DNA from: Acholeplasmatales bacterium
GTDB lineage: Bacteria > Bacillota_I > Bacilli_A > Acholeplasmatales > Anaeroplasmataceae
Assembly: GCA_017444645.1 (NCBI GenBank)
Contig: JAFSWG010000037.1
Span: 27,308 to 91,307 of the forward strand
Direction: 5' to 3'
Length of the DNA: 64,000 bases
Part shown: positions 55,686 to 64,000 of the stretch, piece by piece
How the letters are laid out: every line of letters begins with the position of its first letter
Position numbering within the stretch: position 1 is the first letter of the stretch
Program-made: the position numbers and the translations under genes
The notes under the pieces: generated by a model
Told to the model about the DNA's origin: nothing
The model's input: the letters and a program-made list of their open reading frames with translations, nothing else
Databases searched by the model: none

Positions 55686-58353
55686 TCAAACTTCTGAAAA
55701 GAAAAAAATAACTGATGAAGCATTAAAAGAATATACTACATCTGATATTGAAAAAATTATTGCTGAATTTGAATTAAATAAATTTGGTTTCCCTTCTAAA
55801 TTACCACAAAAGAATAGATTAGGTAAAAATGTTTTACTAACATTCTATAAAGCTAAGATTAAAAGTTTAGATGGTAATGTATTAGATGAAGAAGAAGCTA
55901 GCTTTGATATCTTAGATAGTGAAGAATTTAATAAAGATGATGCTTTAGCAATGACAAAGATTAAATTCTTAAGCGCACTATTCTCTACTAATAGATTTGT
56001 AGATGGTGGTGTATATTTTAAGGGTGATTTCTACACCCGTAAAATGACTGCTAAATTTGCAAAATTCTTAACTAAAAAATTTATGGAAAGCTATTTCCAT
56101 ATTGAAGATGGTCCAATGTTATATGATTATTTTGATAAGATGGATGGAGGATATCTTCCATATTGGCCTCAAAAGAGTTATGAAAAAAAACATGAAGCTA
56201 TTTTCTCTGCAGTAAACGCATCTGTTACAAAACTTGGTAACGCTGCAAAATCTGATATTAAATTCTCATTTGATATTTTCGCAAAGGATACATTCGATTT
56301 AAATAATCCTGAAGATGGTAAGAAGATTGAAGTAATTAAATCTTTACTTGATAAGGATATGCTAGTAGAAGGATTCTATTATAAGGGTGAATTATTACCT
56401 AATAAAATAGATGACAAATTCAAACGTTATATTGAAAAGACATTTGTAAGAAGAAACTTTACTGTTAATCAAAAGGAATTTTTATTATTAAATGTTACAA
56501 AGGATCCTAAAACTAATTATCCATTATTCTGGCCTAAGAAGGATAATGCTGGTAGAAAGATTAAAATATCAGTTATTGATGCCGATGTTTCATTAATAGG
56601 TGTTGATCCTAAATATGCTAATTTTGATCTTTATTGTGATGAACCATTTGATATCAATACTGAAGAAAACAGAATTAAATTAAGCATTATTCAAGGAATT
56701 TATTCTAATAAATCAATGTTAACTGGTGCTTTATATTTTGATGGCATGTTAATACCTGGGAATTTAAGTAAATCAGATATTGAATTTAGAAAGAATGTTG
56801 TAGAAAGAGAATATAAATTCTACATTGATGATAATGAAGACTTTGTTAGAATCAATAAGAATTTTACAATTGAAGATAGATTCCAATTATTAAATCTAAC
56901 TACTATTTATGATGCATATTATCCAAATAATATTGATGAAATTAAGCAAAAAGATTCTTCATACAATAAAGAATCTAATCTATTAGTAAAAATTGATAGA
57001 GTTAATTTTGTTAATGAATTTGGTAAATTTGTATTAGATAAAGAATTATCATTAGAAATAAATAAAGATACTAAATATGATTCAATTAAGTCAGAAGAAT
57101 TTGATAGCTTACTTGAAGCAATCTTCACATTAGATGTTAAGATTAGAGGAGCTATTTATTATAAAGGCTCTAATATTGCTCAAAAGAAAAAGCATGTTAA
57201 ATATGAAGAATTCTTAAATGAATTATCAACTATTTTACCTAATGACTTAGTTTCTAAATTAAATTCAAATAAAAATAAAGAAGTATATAAATATTCAGTT
57301 GATAAAAAGACTGGTATGTTAAAATATTGGCCAACTGTTGATAAATCAGGTAAAGAAGTATTATTATCAGTTGTTAAGGCAGATATGTTCTTTAAAAATG
57401 GTAGAAGAGTTGTTAAAGCATGTAATTCATTAAATTTCGATATCTACGTTGGAGAAACATTTGGTCTAGTTGGTGAGTCAGGTTCTGGTAAAACAACTAT
57501 TTCACGTGCTATCTTAGGTATTTATAATTTAACTAATGGTGCTATCTATTTTAGAGGTAAATTAATTTCAGGTAAGCAAACAGCTGCTGAATTAAAGCAA
57601 AATAAAAAGAATATCCAAATGATATTCCAAGATCCAGCAGCATCATTAAATGAACGTGCAAATATTGATTATATAGTTTCTGAAGGTCTATATAATTTCA
57701 AGATGTTTAAGAGTAATGAAGAAAGACTTGATAAGGTTTCAAGAATGATGAAATCAGTTGGTCTATTACCTGAACATCTATCTCGTTATCCACATGAATT
57801 TTCAGGTGGACAACGTCAAAGAATTGGTATCGCTCGTGCATTAATTATTGAACCACAACTAGTATTAGCTGATGAGCCAATTTCAGCACTAGACGTATCA
57901 ATCAGAGCTCAAGTATTAAATCTATTAAAGAAATTACAAAATGAAAATGATTTAACGTACTTATTCATTGCCCATGACCTATCTATTATTAGATATATTT
58001 CTGATCGTATTGCAGTAATGCATAATGGTCACATTGTAGAATTAGGTCTAGCAGATGATATTTATGCAAATCCAGTTCATCCATATACAAGAGCACTTTT
58101 AACTGCAATTCCACAACCAGATCCAAATAGCAAGGATTCAAGAAAGAAGCTTGTTTATAACAAAGCTGATTTAGATTATGATAAATGTAGCTGGATAATG
58201 ATTAAGCCTAATCATTATATTCTAGCAACAGAAGAATTAGCTAAGAAGTGGGTTAATAATGATATTGATCAAAAATATCTTGTTGATTCAAATGATGTAT
58301 TTAAAAAACAAGCTGAGGAATTAAAAGCTAAGGCAGCAAATGAGGAAGAATAA
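55678..58353 (+). CDS. oppF: Oligopeptide ABC transporter ATPase OppF with a 560-residue repeat extension
   Basis: 891 residues against about 310-330 for ordinary OppF. The ATPase lies at about 560-850: Walker A GESGSGKTT (599-607), Q-loop FQDPAASLNE, signature FSGGQRQRI, Walker B LADEPISALD and AHD switch. The C-terminus has YTRALLTAIPQPDP and NHYILATEELAK. The N-terminal 560 residues are four tandem units starting near 51, 173, 294 and 434. Each resembles the first lobe of the ATPase (for example FDIFAKDTF and GFYYKGELL against FDIYVGETF and GAIYFRGKLI) but lacks a P-loop. Each unit ends in a WP-like motif (YWP, FWP, YYP, YWP). The ATG at 55678 follows AGGAGGTGA. Confidence 0.9.
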   Translation: MNNQTSEKKKITDEALKEYTTSDIEKIIAEFELNKFGFPSKLPQKNRLGKNVLLTFYKAKIKSLDGNVLDEEEASFDILDSEEFNKDDALAMTKIKFLSALFSTNRFVDGGVYFKGDFYTRKMTAKFAKFLTKKFMESYFHIEDGPMLYDYFDKMDGGYLPYWPQKSYEKKHEAIFSAVNASVTKLGNAAKSDIKFSFDIFAKDTFDLNNPEDGKKIEVIKSLLDKDMLVEGFYYKGELLPNKIDDKFKRYIEKTFVRRNFTVNQKEFLLLNVTKDPKTNYPLFWPKKDNAGRKIKISVIDADVSLIGVDPKYANFDLYCDEPFDINTEENRIKLSIIQGIYSNKSMLTGALYFDGMLIPGNLSKSDIEFRKNVVEREYKFYIDDNEDFVRINKNFTIEDRFQLLNLTTIYDAYYPNNIDEIKQKDSSYNKESNLLVKIDRVNFVNEFGKFVLDKELSLEINKDTKYDSIKSEEFDSLLEAIFTLDVKIRGAIYYKGSNIAQKKKHVKYEEFLNELSTILPNDLVSKLNSNKNKEVYKYSVDKKTGMLKYWPTVDKSGKEVLLSVVKADMFFKNGRRVVKACNSLNFDIYVGETFGLVGESGSGKTTISRAILGIYNLTNGAIYFRGKLISGKQTAAELKQNKKNIQMIFQDPAASLNERANIDYIVSEGLYNFKMFKSNEERLDKVSRMMKSVGLLPEHLSRYPHEFSGGQRQRIGIARALIIEPQLVLADEPISALDVSIRAQVLNLLKKLQNENDLTYLFIAHDLSIIRYISDRIAVMHNGHIVELGLADDIYANPVHPYTRALLTAIPQPDPNSKDSRKKLVYNKADLDYDKCSWIMIKPNHYILATEELAKKWVNNDIDQKYLVDSNDVFKKQAEELKAKAANEEE
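55828..57354 (+). repeat. Four diverged tandem units in oppF resembling its own ATPase N-lobe
   Basis: Units begin near residues 51, 173, 294 and 434 of OppF, and the genuine ATPase begins near 560, giving periods of about 122, 121, 140 and 126 residues. Shared marks are a start strand (NVLLTFYKAK, EAIFSAVNAS, KIKISVIDAD, NLLVKIDRVN, then EVLLSVVKAD), an FDI/FDL strand, and a G-x-x-Y-F/Y-x-G segment. The DNA copies are too diverged to align as nucleotides by eye. Confidence 0.75.
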
Positions 58354-58691
58354 TGAAAATTGATAAAAAGGCATTAATTATAAGAACTATAATTATATCT
58401 GTAATTCTAATTGGTTTTCCATTTTTAGTTGGCATACCACTAATATTTATTTTTGATAATAAGCAATTACTTGAAATATCATTAATTGTATTTGGATTAA
58501 TTGAATTATTAATAATAATGATTATGTATCAGGCTAAAACAAGAAGACTATATAAAGAAAAAATGACAAATGAAGATTTCAAAGAAACAGATAAATATAA
58601 AACATATATTTATTCAATTAAAATCTTATTAATTACAGGTCTTATCAATATCTTTTTATCACTTATCTACTTCTATATATTTGTAGCATAA
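58353..58691 (+). CDS. Small membrane protein at the end of the opp operon
   Basis: 112 residues with three hydrophobic helices (about 8-32, 38-58 and 86-110) and a charged loop between the second and third. It starts in the TAATG overlap with oppF, so it is co-translated with the transporter. No family recognised. It may be an accessory of the peptide transporter or a conserved passenger. Confidence 0.6.
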   Translation: MKIDKKALIIRTIIISVILIGFPFLVGIPLIFIFDNKQLLEISLIVFGLIELLIIMIMYQAKTRRLYKEKMTNEDFKETDKYKTYIYSIKILLITGLINIFLSLIYFYIFVA

Positions 58692-58695
58692 AAAA

Positions 58696-58758
58696 TAGGG
58701 CACTACTTAGATAGTGCCTTTAATCATTTTTAAAAGGGCTTTTTTTCAAGCCCTTTAT
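58696..58758. terminator. Two stacked terminator hairpins between convergent genes
   Basis: GGCACT (58699-58704)/AGTGCC (58713-58718) serves the opp operon. AAAGGGCT (58733-58740)/AGCCCTTT (58749-58756) with a T-run loop can serve the minus-strand ABC gene. Confidence 0.75.
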
Positions 58759-58759
58759 T

Positions 58760-61700
58760 TTATAATGTTCTAATGCTTTCAACTGGTTGTTTCTTACTTG
58801 CGATAAGTACAGGAATAAATGTACCTATAATTGCGATTAAAATAGCACCTGCAAGTATTAAGCCAATATTAATAAATCCGAAATCTAATAATACCATATT
58901 TAGATTTTTAGCTAAGTTTTGATTTAATGCCTGGCATACGAAGAAAGATATAATAACAGCTATAATAACGCAAATAAGTGCGATTACTCCACTTTCTGAG
59001 AAGAATATTTTAAACAAGTCAGATCCTCTAGCACCAACAGCTCTTAATATACCAATTTCTTTTGTTTTAGAAGCAATAGAAGAAGATATGAAATTAAATA
59101 ACATTAACGCAGCAAATACTGCAAATACAATACCAATAATTAAGAATACTGTTTTTAATGTAGATATCATGCTTAAGAACATTGATAATGTTTGGTATGT
59201 TTGATTAGTCATACTATATTTATAAGTACCATAATCAGATAACATTAAATTAATTTCAGATTGATTAAATGATGTTTTAACAATTAAATTATCATAATAT
59301 GCATCAGCAGGGAAATCATAATCAGTTTTTCTTTCGCTATAATAAATATTAGAATTTTCAATAATTGAATTAGCTTTAATAAAATCATCATTTACAATTT
59401 GATAATTATTACTACTAATACCATCATAATAACCGATTACAGTTAATTCACCAGTGTTACCATTAGATGATTTATAATAATATTTATTTGATAAACTAGA
59501 TTTATTAATAGTATATTCATTATATGTTAAATCATATGTTTTATATGAATAATTCCTATTGTCTAAAAGTGTTTTTAATTTAGAATAATCAATTTCTGTA
59601 TGATTATTATAAGCTTCAATATAAGAATTTAATTCTTTGTCAGAATTACCATCCTTAGTATTAAACATATTATCTTTAGCAGCTCTAATTAAATATCCAC
59701 GATTTATTAGATCTTTGTTTGCGTTAAATAAATTAATTAAACCATTTAAGGAGTCAGTATAAGTAGTACCATAATATGGATTTTCTTTATAAATTTCATT
59801 ATTGAAATTATCTCTTAATGAATTGAAATTATTAATTGTTGTATCATTTTCTGGATTCCATGTATTATCATTTTCATTTCTATACTGTTCATTAAATATT
59901 TCACAAGCATTTAATACATTTCTTACTTTTAAATAGTCAGGTGAATAACTATTATACATTTCTAATAATTCACCACTAAGTGGTTCATTATATCTATCGA
60001 TACTATTTATATATTGTTTATATTCTTCCTTTTTAGGATAAATATTAGTATATAAATCTTTAGTATAATTTGAATTATCAATCATTGAATATAATAAATC
60101 ATATTTTTTAGCTTCATTTTCAGCTTCAATTCTATCAAATACATATTTTGATACATACATCTCATTTTGATTTGGAGTTCTATATTCAATTATATTTCCA
60201 TCTTTATCATAAAATTTTAATAGATTTTTAATTTTCTCAATAATCATTGGAGTGTAATATCCACCCATTTGTACAGCAGGTGATACATCATAATTATATA
60301 CATCAGGAGAAGTATTTATATAAAGTCCACTAGGATAGATTCCATTAATATAAATAGAATTTTCTTTATTATTACTATTTTTATAATGATAATTATAGAA
60401 GTTATCACTTACATACCCCATTAAATGGAAGGAATTACCAATATAAGATGTAAATCTTTCTAATAATTCTTTTAATTGATTTTGATTTAAATTAGTACTT
60501 TTACCATTTAATTCATCAAAAACAGAAGGAATAGTACCGGTATTTATAATACCTGTAATTTTAAATTTAGTTGATCTATAATCAAATGATGAATCAAATA
60601 ATGTATTAGATTTAGAATAAATAACACTATCATAAGATGTAATAGTTGAATCAGATAATTGAAGCATTTTATATACATAATCAGAAATTGCTATTTCATC
60701 ATAATTTGTAGGATAAGTTCCGGCTACAATGCTAAATCCATTTGAATTTAAATAAGATTCACCTGCGTCTATAAATCCTGTAATTCCTTTAATTGGATAA
60801 TAATTAGTATCGCTAAAACCAACTACTTTATTGAATGTTAATATTGGTGAAGCACTTGAACTATAATAGCTTGATCTACCAAATTTGATTACACCAGCAT
60901 ATTTGTTGTTAGATTTTTGATTTAATTGTTCAATATCTTTATTAGAAAATGCGGTATTTGTATATTGAGTATAACTAGAGCTTATTTCATCAGTTCCAGT
61001 ACTATAATCTAGATTATGACTAATATTTTCATATTTATATGATTTTGATATTTGTTCATAATCATTATCAGAATTCTTTAATGCTTCAGATACTGAATAG
61101 CTTTCATTATATAACATTAAGGTAGAAGTAACGCCAAACATTACAAGTGCGACTATTGTTAAGAAAATAGTAAATATCATTCTTACTGGTTTAGATTTTA
61201 AAGAAGAAGCACCTATTTTAAAAGCTCTTGAGAATGGTAGATGTGATTTAATGAATTTAGTTTGTTTAGGATCATATTCTTTAGTATTGATTTCTTTAGT
61301 ATCATTAAATACTTCAGATTTATTATCATCACTAACATGAATAGCTTGTTTAACAGCTTTTACATTTTTATCATTTGATGTGATGATAATTTCACCAGTT
61401 TGAGATTTCAATAATTCATAAATCTTTTCTACATCATCCTTTTTTAATTCGGAAGCATTTTTAATTGATAATACATTATCATTAACGATATTGATGTTTT
61501 CATTTAAAGGTTTAGGCTCAATATGAGATTTTGACATATCAGAAATTATTTTACCATCAGCTAATTCAATGATTCTATCAGCATATATTTCAGCAAAATC
61601 TCTATCATGTGATACTATAATTACTAATTTTTCTTTAGATAATTTCTTTAATGTATCAAATACCTGCTTACCTGTATTACTATCTAAGGCACCAGTTGGT

Positions 61701-62197
61701 TCATCAGCCATGATTATTTCAGGATTTTTAATTAAAGCACGCGCAATGGCAACTCTTTGTTTCTGTCCACCAGATAATGTATTAGGCTTTCTTTTAGCTA
61801 ATCCTTTTAAATCAACTTGTTCAAGTAATTGATCAACTGCAGCTTTATCATTTTTCTTACCTTGAAGCTGTAATGCAAGCTCAATATTTTGTTCAATATT
61901 AAATTCGTTTAAAATATTATATTCTTGGAATATAAAACCAATATAAGTATTTCTATAGCTATCAAAGTCAGCACCAGAGAAGTCCTTACTATTTTTACCT
62001 TTAATAATAATTTCACCTGAATCAGGCTTATCTAGACCACCAGTAACATTTAATAATGTAGATTTACCTGAGCCTGATTTACCTAGTAAAAACACCATAC
62101 CAGTTTCAGGAAATTTAACACTTACATCGTCAAGAGCTCTAACCTCTTGACCACCCTTTGTTTTATAGATCTTTTTTAAATTTTTAATTTCAAGCAA
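58760..62197 (-). CDS. ABC transporter, ATPase fused to an FtsX/MacB-like permease with a large external domain
   Basis: 1145 residues. The N-terminal ATPase (1-225) has LGKSGSGKST, FQEYNILNEFNIEQN, LSGGQKQRVAIARAL, ADEPTGALD and SHD, of the MacB/LolD type. A linker of about 100 residues precedes TM1 (about 345-365). An extracellular region of some 640 residues, rich in Asn, Ser and Tyr, follows, and then three C-terminal helices with the FtsX motif SIASKTKEIGILRAVGARGSDLFKIF. This mechanotransmission-type topology suggests work on external substrates or envelope proteins rather than solute import. The start TTG at 62197 (GGGTGG upstream) fits MLEIKNLKK; a GTG at 62206 is an alternative. Confidence 0.85.
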   Translation of the reverse strand: MLEIKNLKKIYKTKGGQEVRALDDVSVKFPETGMVFLLGKSGSGKSTLLNVTGGLDKPDSGEIIIKGKNSKDFSGADFDSYRNTYIGFIFQEYNILNEFNIEQNIELALQLQGKKNDKAAVDQLLEQVDLKGLAKRKPNTLSGGQKQRVAIARALIKNPEIIMADEPTGALDSNTGKQVFDTLKKLSKEKLVIIVSHDRDFAEIYADRIIELADGKIISDMSKSHIEPKPLNENINIVNDNVLSIKNASELKKDDVEKIYELLKSQTGEIIITSNDKNVKAVKQAIHVSDDNKSEVFNDTKEINTKEYDPKQTKFIKSHLPFSRAFKIGASSLKSKPVRMIFTIFLTIVALVMFGVTSTLMLYNESYSVSEALKNSDNDYEQISKSYKYENISHNLDYSTGTDEISSSYTQYTNTAFSNKDIEQLNQKSNNKYAGVIKFGRSSYYSSSASPILTFNKVVGFSDTNYYPIKGITGFIDAGESYLNSNGFSIVAGTYPTNYDEIAISDYVYKMLQLSDSTITSYDSVIYSKSNTLFDSSFDYRSTKFKITGIINTGTIPSVFDELNGKSTNLNQNQLKELLERFTSYIGNSFHLMGYVSDNFYNYHYKNSNNKENSIYINGIYPSGLYINTSPDVYNYDVSPAVQMGGYYTPMIIEKIKNLLKFYDKDGNIIEYRTPNQNEMYVSKYVFDRIEAENEAKKYDLLYSMIDNSNYTKDLYTNIYPKKEEYKQYINSIDRYNEPLSGELLEMYNSYSPDYLKVRNVLNACEIFNEQYRNENDNTWNPENDTTINNFNSLRDNFNNEIYKENPYYGTTYTDSLNGLINLFNANKDLINRGYLIRAAKDNMFNTKDGNSDKELNSYIEAYNNHTEIDYSKLKTLLDNRNYSYKTYDLTYNEYTINKSSLSNKYYYKSSNGNTGELTVIGYYDGISSNNYQIVNDDFIKANSIIENSNIYYSERKTDYDFPADAYYDNLIVKTSFNQSEINLMLSDYGTYKYSMTNQTYQTLSMFLSMISTLKTVFLIIGIVFAVFAALMLFNFISSSIASKTKEIGILRAVGARGSDLFKIFFSESGVIALICVIIAVIISFFVCQALNQNLAKNLNMVLLDFGFINIGLILAGAILIAIIGTFIPVLIASKKQPVESIRTL

Positions 62198-62277
62198 AAA
62201 AACCACCCACTTTTATTAATTTAAAATTTATACGAACGCAATTAATTATATAACAATATAATTTAAAATAAAATAAA

Positions 62278-62303
62278 AAAACTAGCGTTTATCACTAGTT
62301 TTG
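62278..62303 (-). terminator. Terminator of the CYTH gene
   Basis: AAAACTAG/CTAGTTTT stem around CGTTTATCA, overlapping the stop codon, with a T-run on the minus strand. Confidence 0.7.
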
Positions 62304-62858
62304 CTTACATTTGCATTTACAGCAATTGTCATATGCTCTTTTTGATTTTCTAATTGATTCTTTATATTGAATATTATGTGAATCTAAGAAATCAGAAAAT
62401 ATTTTTCTTCCTTCAGCCACATTATCAACTTCATATTCAATTTCATAATCTGTATTTCCATAATATACAGACTTATCGAAGAAGATTGTTCCATCCTTAT
62501 ATGGAGCAGAAGCTCTATAAGTAGTTAATTCAGCAATCTTTTTAACATCATATGGAAGTCCAATGATATCAGCATTGAAACCATTTTTTAACATTTCATC
62601 AGCCTTTTCCTTAGAGATAAGAATATGTGCTTCATCTGCACCAACAAGGGCTCTTGTTTTTTTAGTTAATTTATAATTTGTACCCTTTTGTCTAATTCTT
62701 AAAACTGTTTGTTCATTTAATAATTTACAATCATCAGTATCAAAATAATGATTTGTTTGAGCAAAAATATTATTGTCTAATCCGAATTCTTTGATTAAAG
62801 AATTATATTGCTCCTCAGAAATAAACGTTTTAAATTCAATTTCCTTATTAATATACAT
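62295..62858 (-). CDS. CYTH-domain protein (inorganic triphosphatase-like)
   Basis: 187 residues covering a whole CYTH fold. The N-terminal EIEFKTF is the ExExK signature. NHYFDTDDCKLLNEQTVLRIRQKG, YKLTKKTR, FFDKSVYYGNTDYEIEYEVD and a late SKRAYD follow. This resembles Bacillus YjbK-type members; triphosphate or short-chain polyphosphate hydrolysis is inferred from the family. An unusual Cys/Lys tail (CCKCKCKQN) could bind metal. It is divergent from NAD kinase 100 bases away. Confidence 0.85.
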   Translation of the reverse strand: MYINKEIEFKTFISEEQYNSLIKEFGLDNNIFAQTNHYFDTDDCKLLNEQTVLRIRQKGTNYKLTKKTRALVGADEAHILISKEKADEMLKNGFNADIIGLPYDVKKIAELTTYRASAPYKDGTIFFDKSVYYGNTDYEIEYEVDNVAEGRKIFSDFLDSHNIQYKESIRKSKRAYDNCCKCKCKQN

Positions 62859-62959
62859 GTAATCTCACCCCTAATACATCATACAAGGTTATTATACTAA
62901 TAATTGTAGATAAAATTCAAGTATTATGATAAAATAATTGAAGGAAAGATGTGATTAAT

Positions 62960-63748
62960 ATGAAGTATTGTATCATTGTTAGAGATAATGGAAATTCTAA
63001 ACAAATTCAGGATTTTTTAATTTCTAAGATAAAACACGAATATAGTGATATTAACCCTGATTATGTTATCGCGATTGGCGGTGATGGAACAATTATTAAG
63101 GCTGGACATAAATATCCTAATTCTTTAATATTTGGTATTCATACAGGCCATTTAGGACATTACGCTAATTATTCAGTTGAAGATATTGATGTAGTTGTTG
63201 ATAACATAAATAATAATACATATAATATTCAAGATTTAGATTTACTCTCAGCTGAATTTGTAACAGAAAGTGGTAATATAGTTAACGATTTTGCCTTAAA
63301 TGAGGTTACAATTGTTTCTCCACTTAGAACCTTAATACTAGATGTATATATAGATAATGATTTTTTGGAAAGATATAGAGGTACTGGATTTTGTATTTCT
63401 ACACCATCTGGATCAACAGCATATAATAAATCTTTACATGGTTCAGTAATTGATAATAGATTAAAGTCAATGCAATTAACTGAAATAGCTGGTATTAATT
63501 CAACAGCGTATAAAACTTTAGGCTCACCAATTGTTTTATCACATGAAAGAAGAATTAAATTAGACGTGGCTGAAGGTTTTGAAGTACCTGAAGATTTATT
63601 TATAACAGTAGATCATATTTCATATTCTTTAAAGGACTTAAAGAGTCTTTATATATTTTATAATAATAAAACACTTAAAATGGCATATAATAAGCCTGAA
63701 AATTTTATCAATAGAATTAGTAGATCGTTTTTGATATCTAAAAAATAA
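62960..63748 (+). CDS. nadK: NAD kinase
   Basis: 262 residues. GGDGT (40-44 in AIGGDGTII) binds the phosphate donor. GIHTGHLGHYA (the family's G-x-N-x-G-x-L-G-F-l segment, with Asn replaced by His), LNEVTI and GTGFCISTPSGSTAYNKSLHG are conserved NAD kinase features. It makes NADP. The ATG at 62960 matches homologue length, but a GTG at 62951 sits 5 bases after AAGGA and could be the true start. Close to the divergent CYTH gene, a neighbourhood also seen in Bacillus. Confidence 0.93.
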   Translation: MKYCIIVRDNGNSKQIQDFLISKIKHEYSDINPDYVIAIGGDGTIIKAGHKYPNSLIFGIHTGHLGHYANYSVEDIDVVVDNINNNTYNIQDLDLLSAEFVTESGNIVNDFALNEVTIVSPLRTLILDVYIDNDFLERYRGTGFCISTPSGSTAYNKSLHGSVIDNRLKSMQLTEIAGINSTAYKTLGSPIVLSHERRIKLDVAEGFEVPEDLFITVDHISYSLKDLKSLYIFYNNKTLKMAYNKPENFINRISRSFLISKK

Positions 63749-63755
63749 TACAAAT

Positions 63756-63790
63756 GAAGCTCTGATATTGGAGCTTCTTTTATTTTTTAT
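63756..63790 (+). terminator. Terminator after NAD kinase
   Basis: GAAGCTC (63756-63762)/GAGCTTC (63771-63777), followed by TTTTATTTTTT. Confidence 0.85.
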
Positions 63791-63895
63791 CAAAAAATAT
63801 TTATAACTTTTTTCATTTTTTTGAAAAAATGTACCCATATCCTACCTATTATTATAATGAGATAATTTAATTAATATCAGTTGGGAGGTGAGAAA

Positions 63896-64000
63896 ATGGG
63901 CTACGTAAAGGATATATCAGGATTATCAGATGCAGTATTTAAAGAAATATTTAAGGATAAAGAAATATTAGTAGATTATGTAAATCAAATATGTAATATA
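63896..64000 (+). CDS. Start of a gene, possibly Rpn/PD-(D/E)XK nuclease family (partial)
   Basis: Only 35 codons are inside the window. ATG at 63896 has GGGAGGTG upstream and a TATAAT at 63853-63858. The sequence LSDAVFKEIFKDKEILVDYVNQI resembles the start of Rpn-type recombination-promoting nuclease/putative transposase proteins (D-x-x-F-K-x-x-F-x-x-x-x-x-x-L-x-x-x-L-N). Too short for a firm call. The gene continues past the right edge. Confidence 0.45.
   Translation, partial: MGYVKDISGLSDAVFKEIFKDKEILVDYVNQICNI

Noticed and set aside
63896..64000. Intact transposon or insertion sequence at the right edge
   Set aside because: Only 35 codons with a loose Rpn-like match are visible. No inverted repeats or target duplications were seen.

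Overview
The window is very AT-rich DNA, with in-frame TGG for Trp, TAA/TAG/TGA stops and strong AGGAGG-type ribosome binding sites. There is a Trp T-box leader, RNase Y with its usual neighbours, Sec lipoproteins and no outer-membrane genes. This points to a low-GC Gram-positive of the Bacilli/Erysipelotrichia/Mollicutes-relative kind, probably an uncultured gut-type lineage. It uses the standard bacterial code and is richer in biosynthesis than classical mycoplasmas. No rRNA, tRNA, CRISPR array or intact insertion sequence was seen.

Layout. (1) 118-9755: one operon, ilvN-ilvC-cimA-leuC-leuD-leuB-ilvD-ilvB, that turns pyruvate and acetyl-CoA into the keto acids of isoleucine (citramalate route) and valine. 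(2) 9.8-15.4 kb: a membrane protein with two RCK_C domains, a GH28-like/(alpha/alpha)6 fused glycosidase, a GGDEF(degenerate)-EAL protein and a TfoX_N-like protein. (3) 15.5-17.5 kb: a PadR/DUF1700/DUF4097 envelope-stress-type operon. (4) 17.6-20.4 kb: a nitroreductase, an AAC(3)-fold acetyltransferase and small membrane proteins. (5) 20.5-25.0 kb: rny-ymdB-miaB-ymcA, an RNA decay and tRNA modification group. (6) 25-38.4 kb: a beta-propeller/HD-GYP receptor, a TetR regulator next to a divergent membrane protein, a U32 (RlhA-like) protein, two lipoprotein peptidase-like genes, and a GNAT/MBL pair. (7) 38.4-48.6 kb: a type II fatty-acid operon (two ACPs, a fused KS plus dead KS, FabG, FabZ, flavoprotein, AccBCDA, FabD, BirA) with no FabH or recognised enoyl reductase. 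(8) 48.6-49.9 kb, minus strand: trpS under a T-box. (9) 50.1-58.7 kb: oppABCDF, with a greatly enlarged OppF. (10) 58.7-64 kb: a MacB/FtsX-like ABC protein, a CYTH phosphatase, NAD kinase and the start of a possible Rpn-type nuclease gene.

The two most unusual items are both protein architectures. OppF carries four tandem, P-loop-less copies that resemble the first half of its own ATPase domain. The condensing enzyme of the fatty-acid operon is a KS fused to a second KS that has lost Cys and both His, a chain-length-factor-like arrangement. These are read from the sequence by eye. No database search or structure prediction was run, and novelty is not established.
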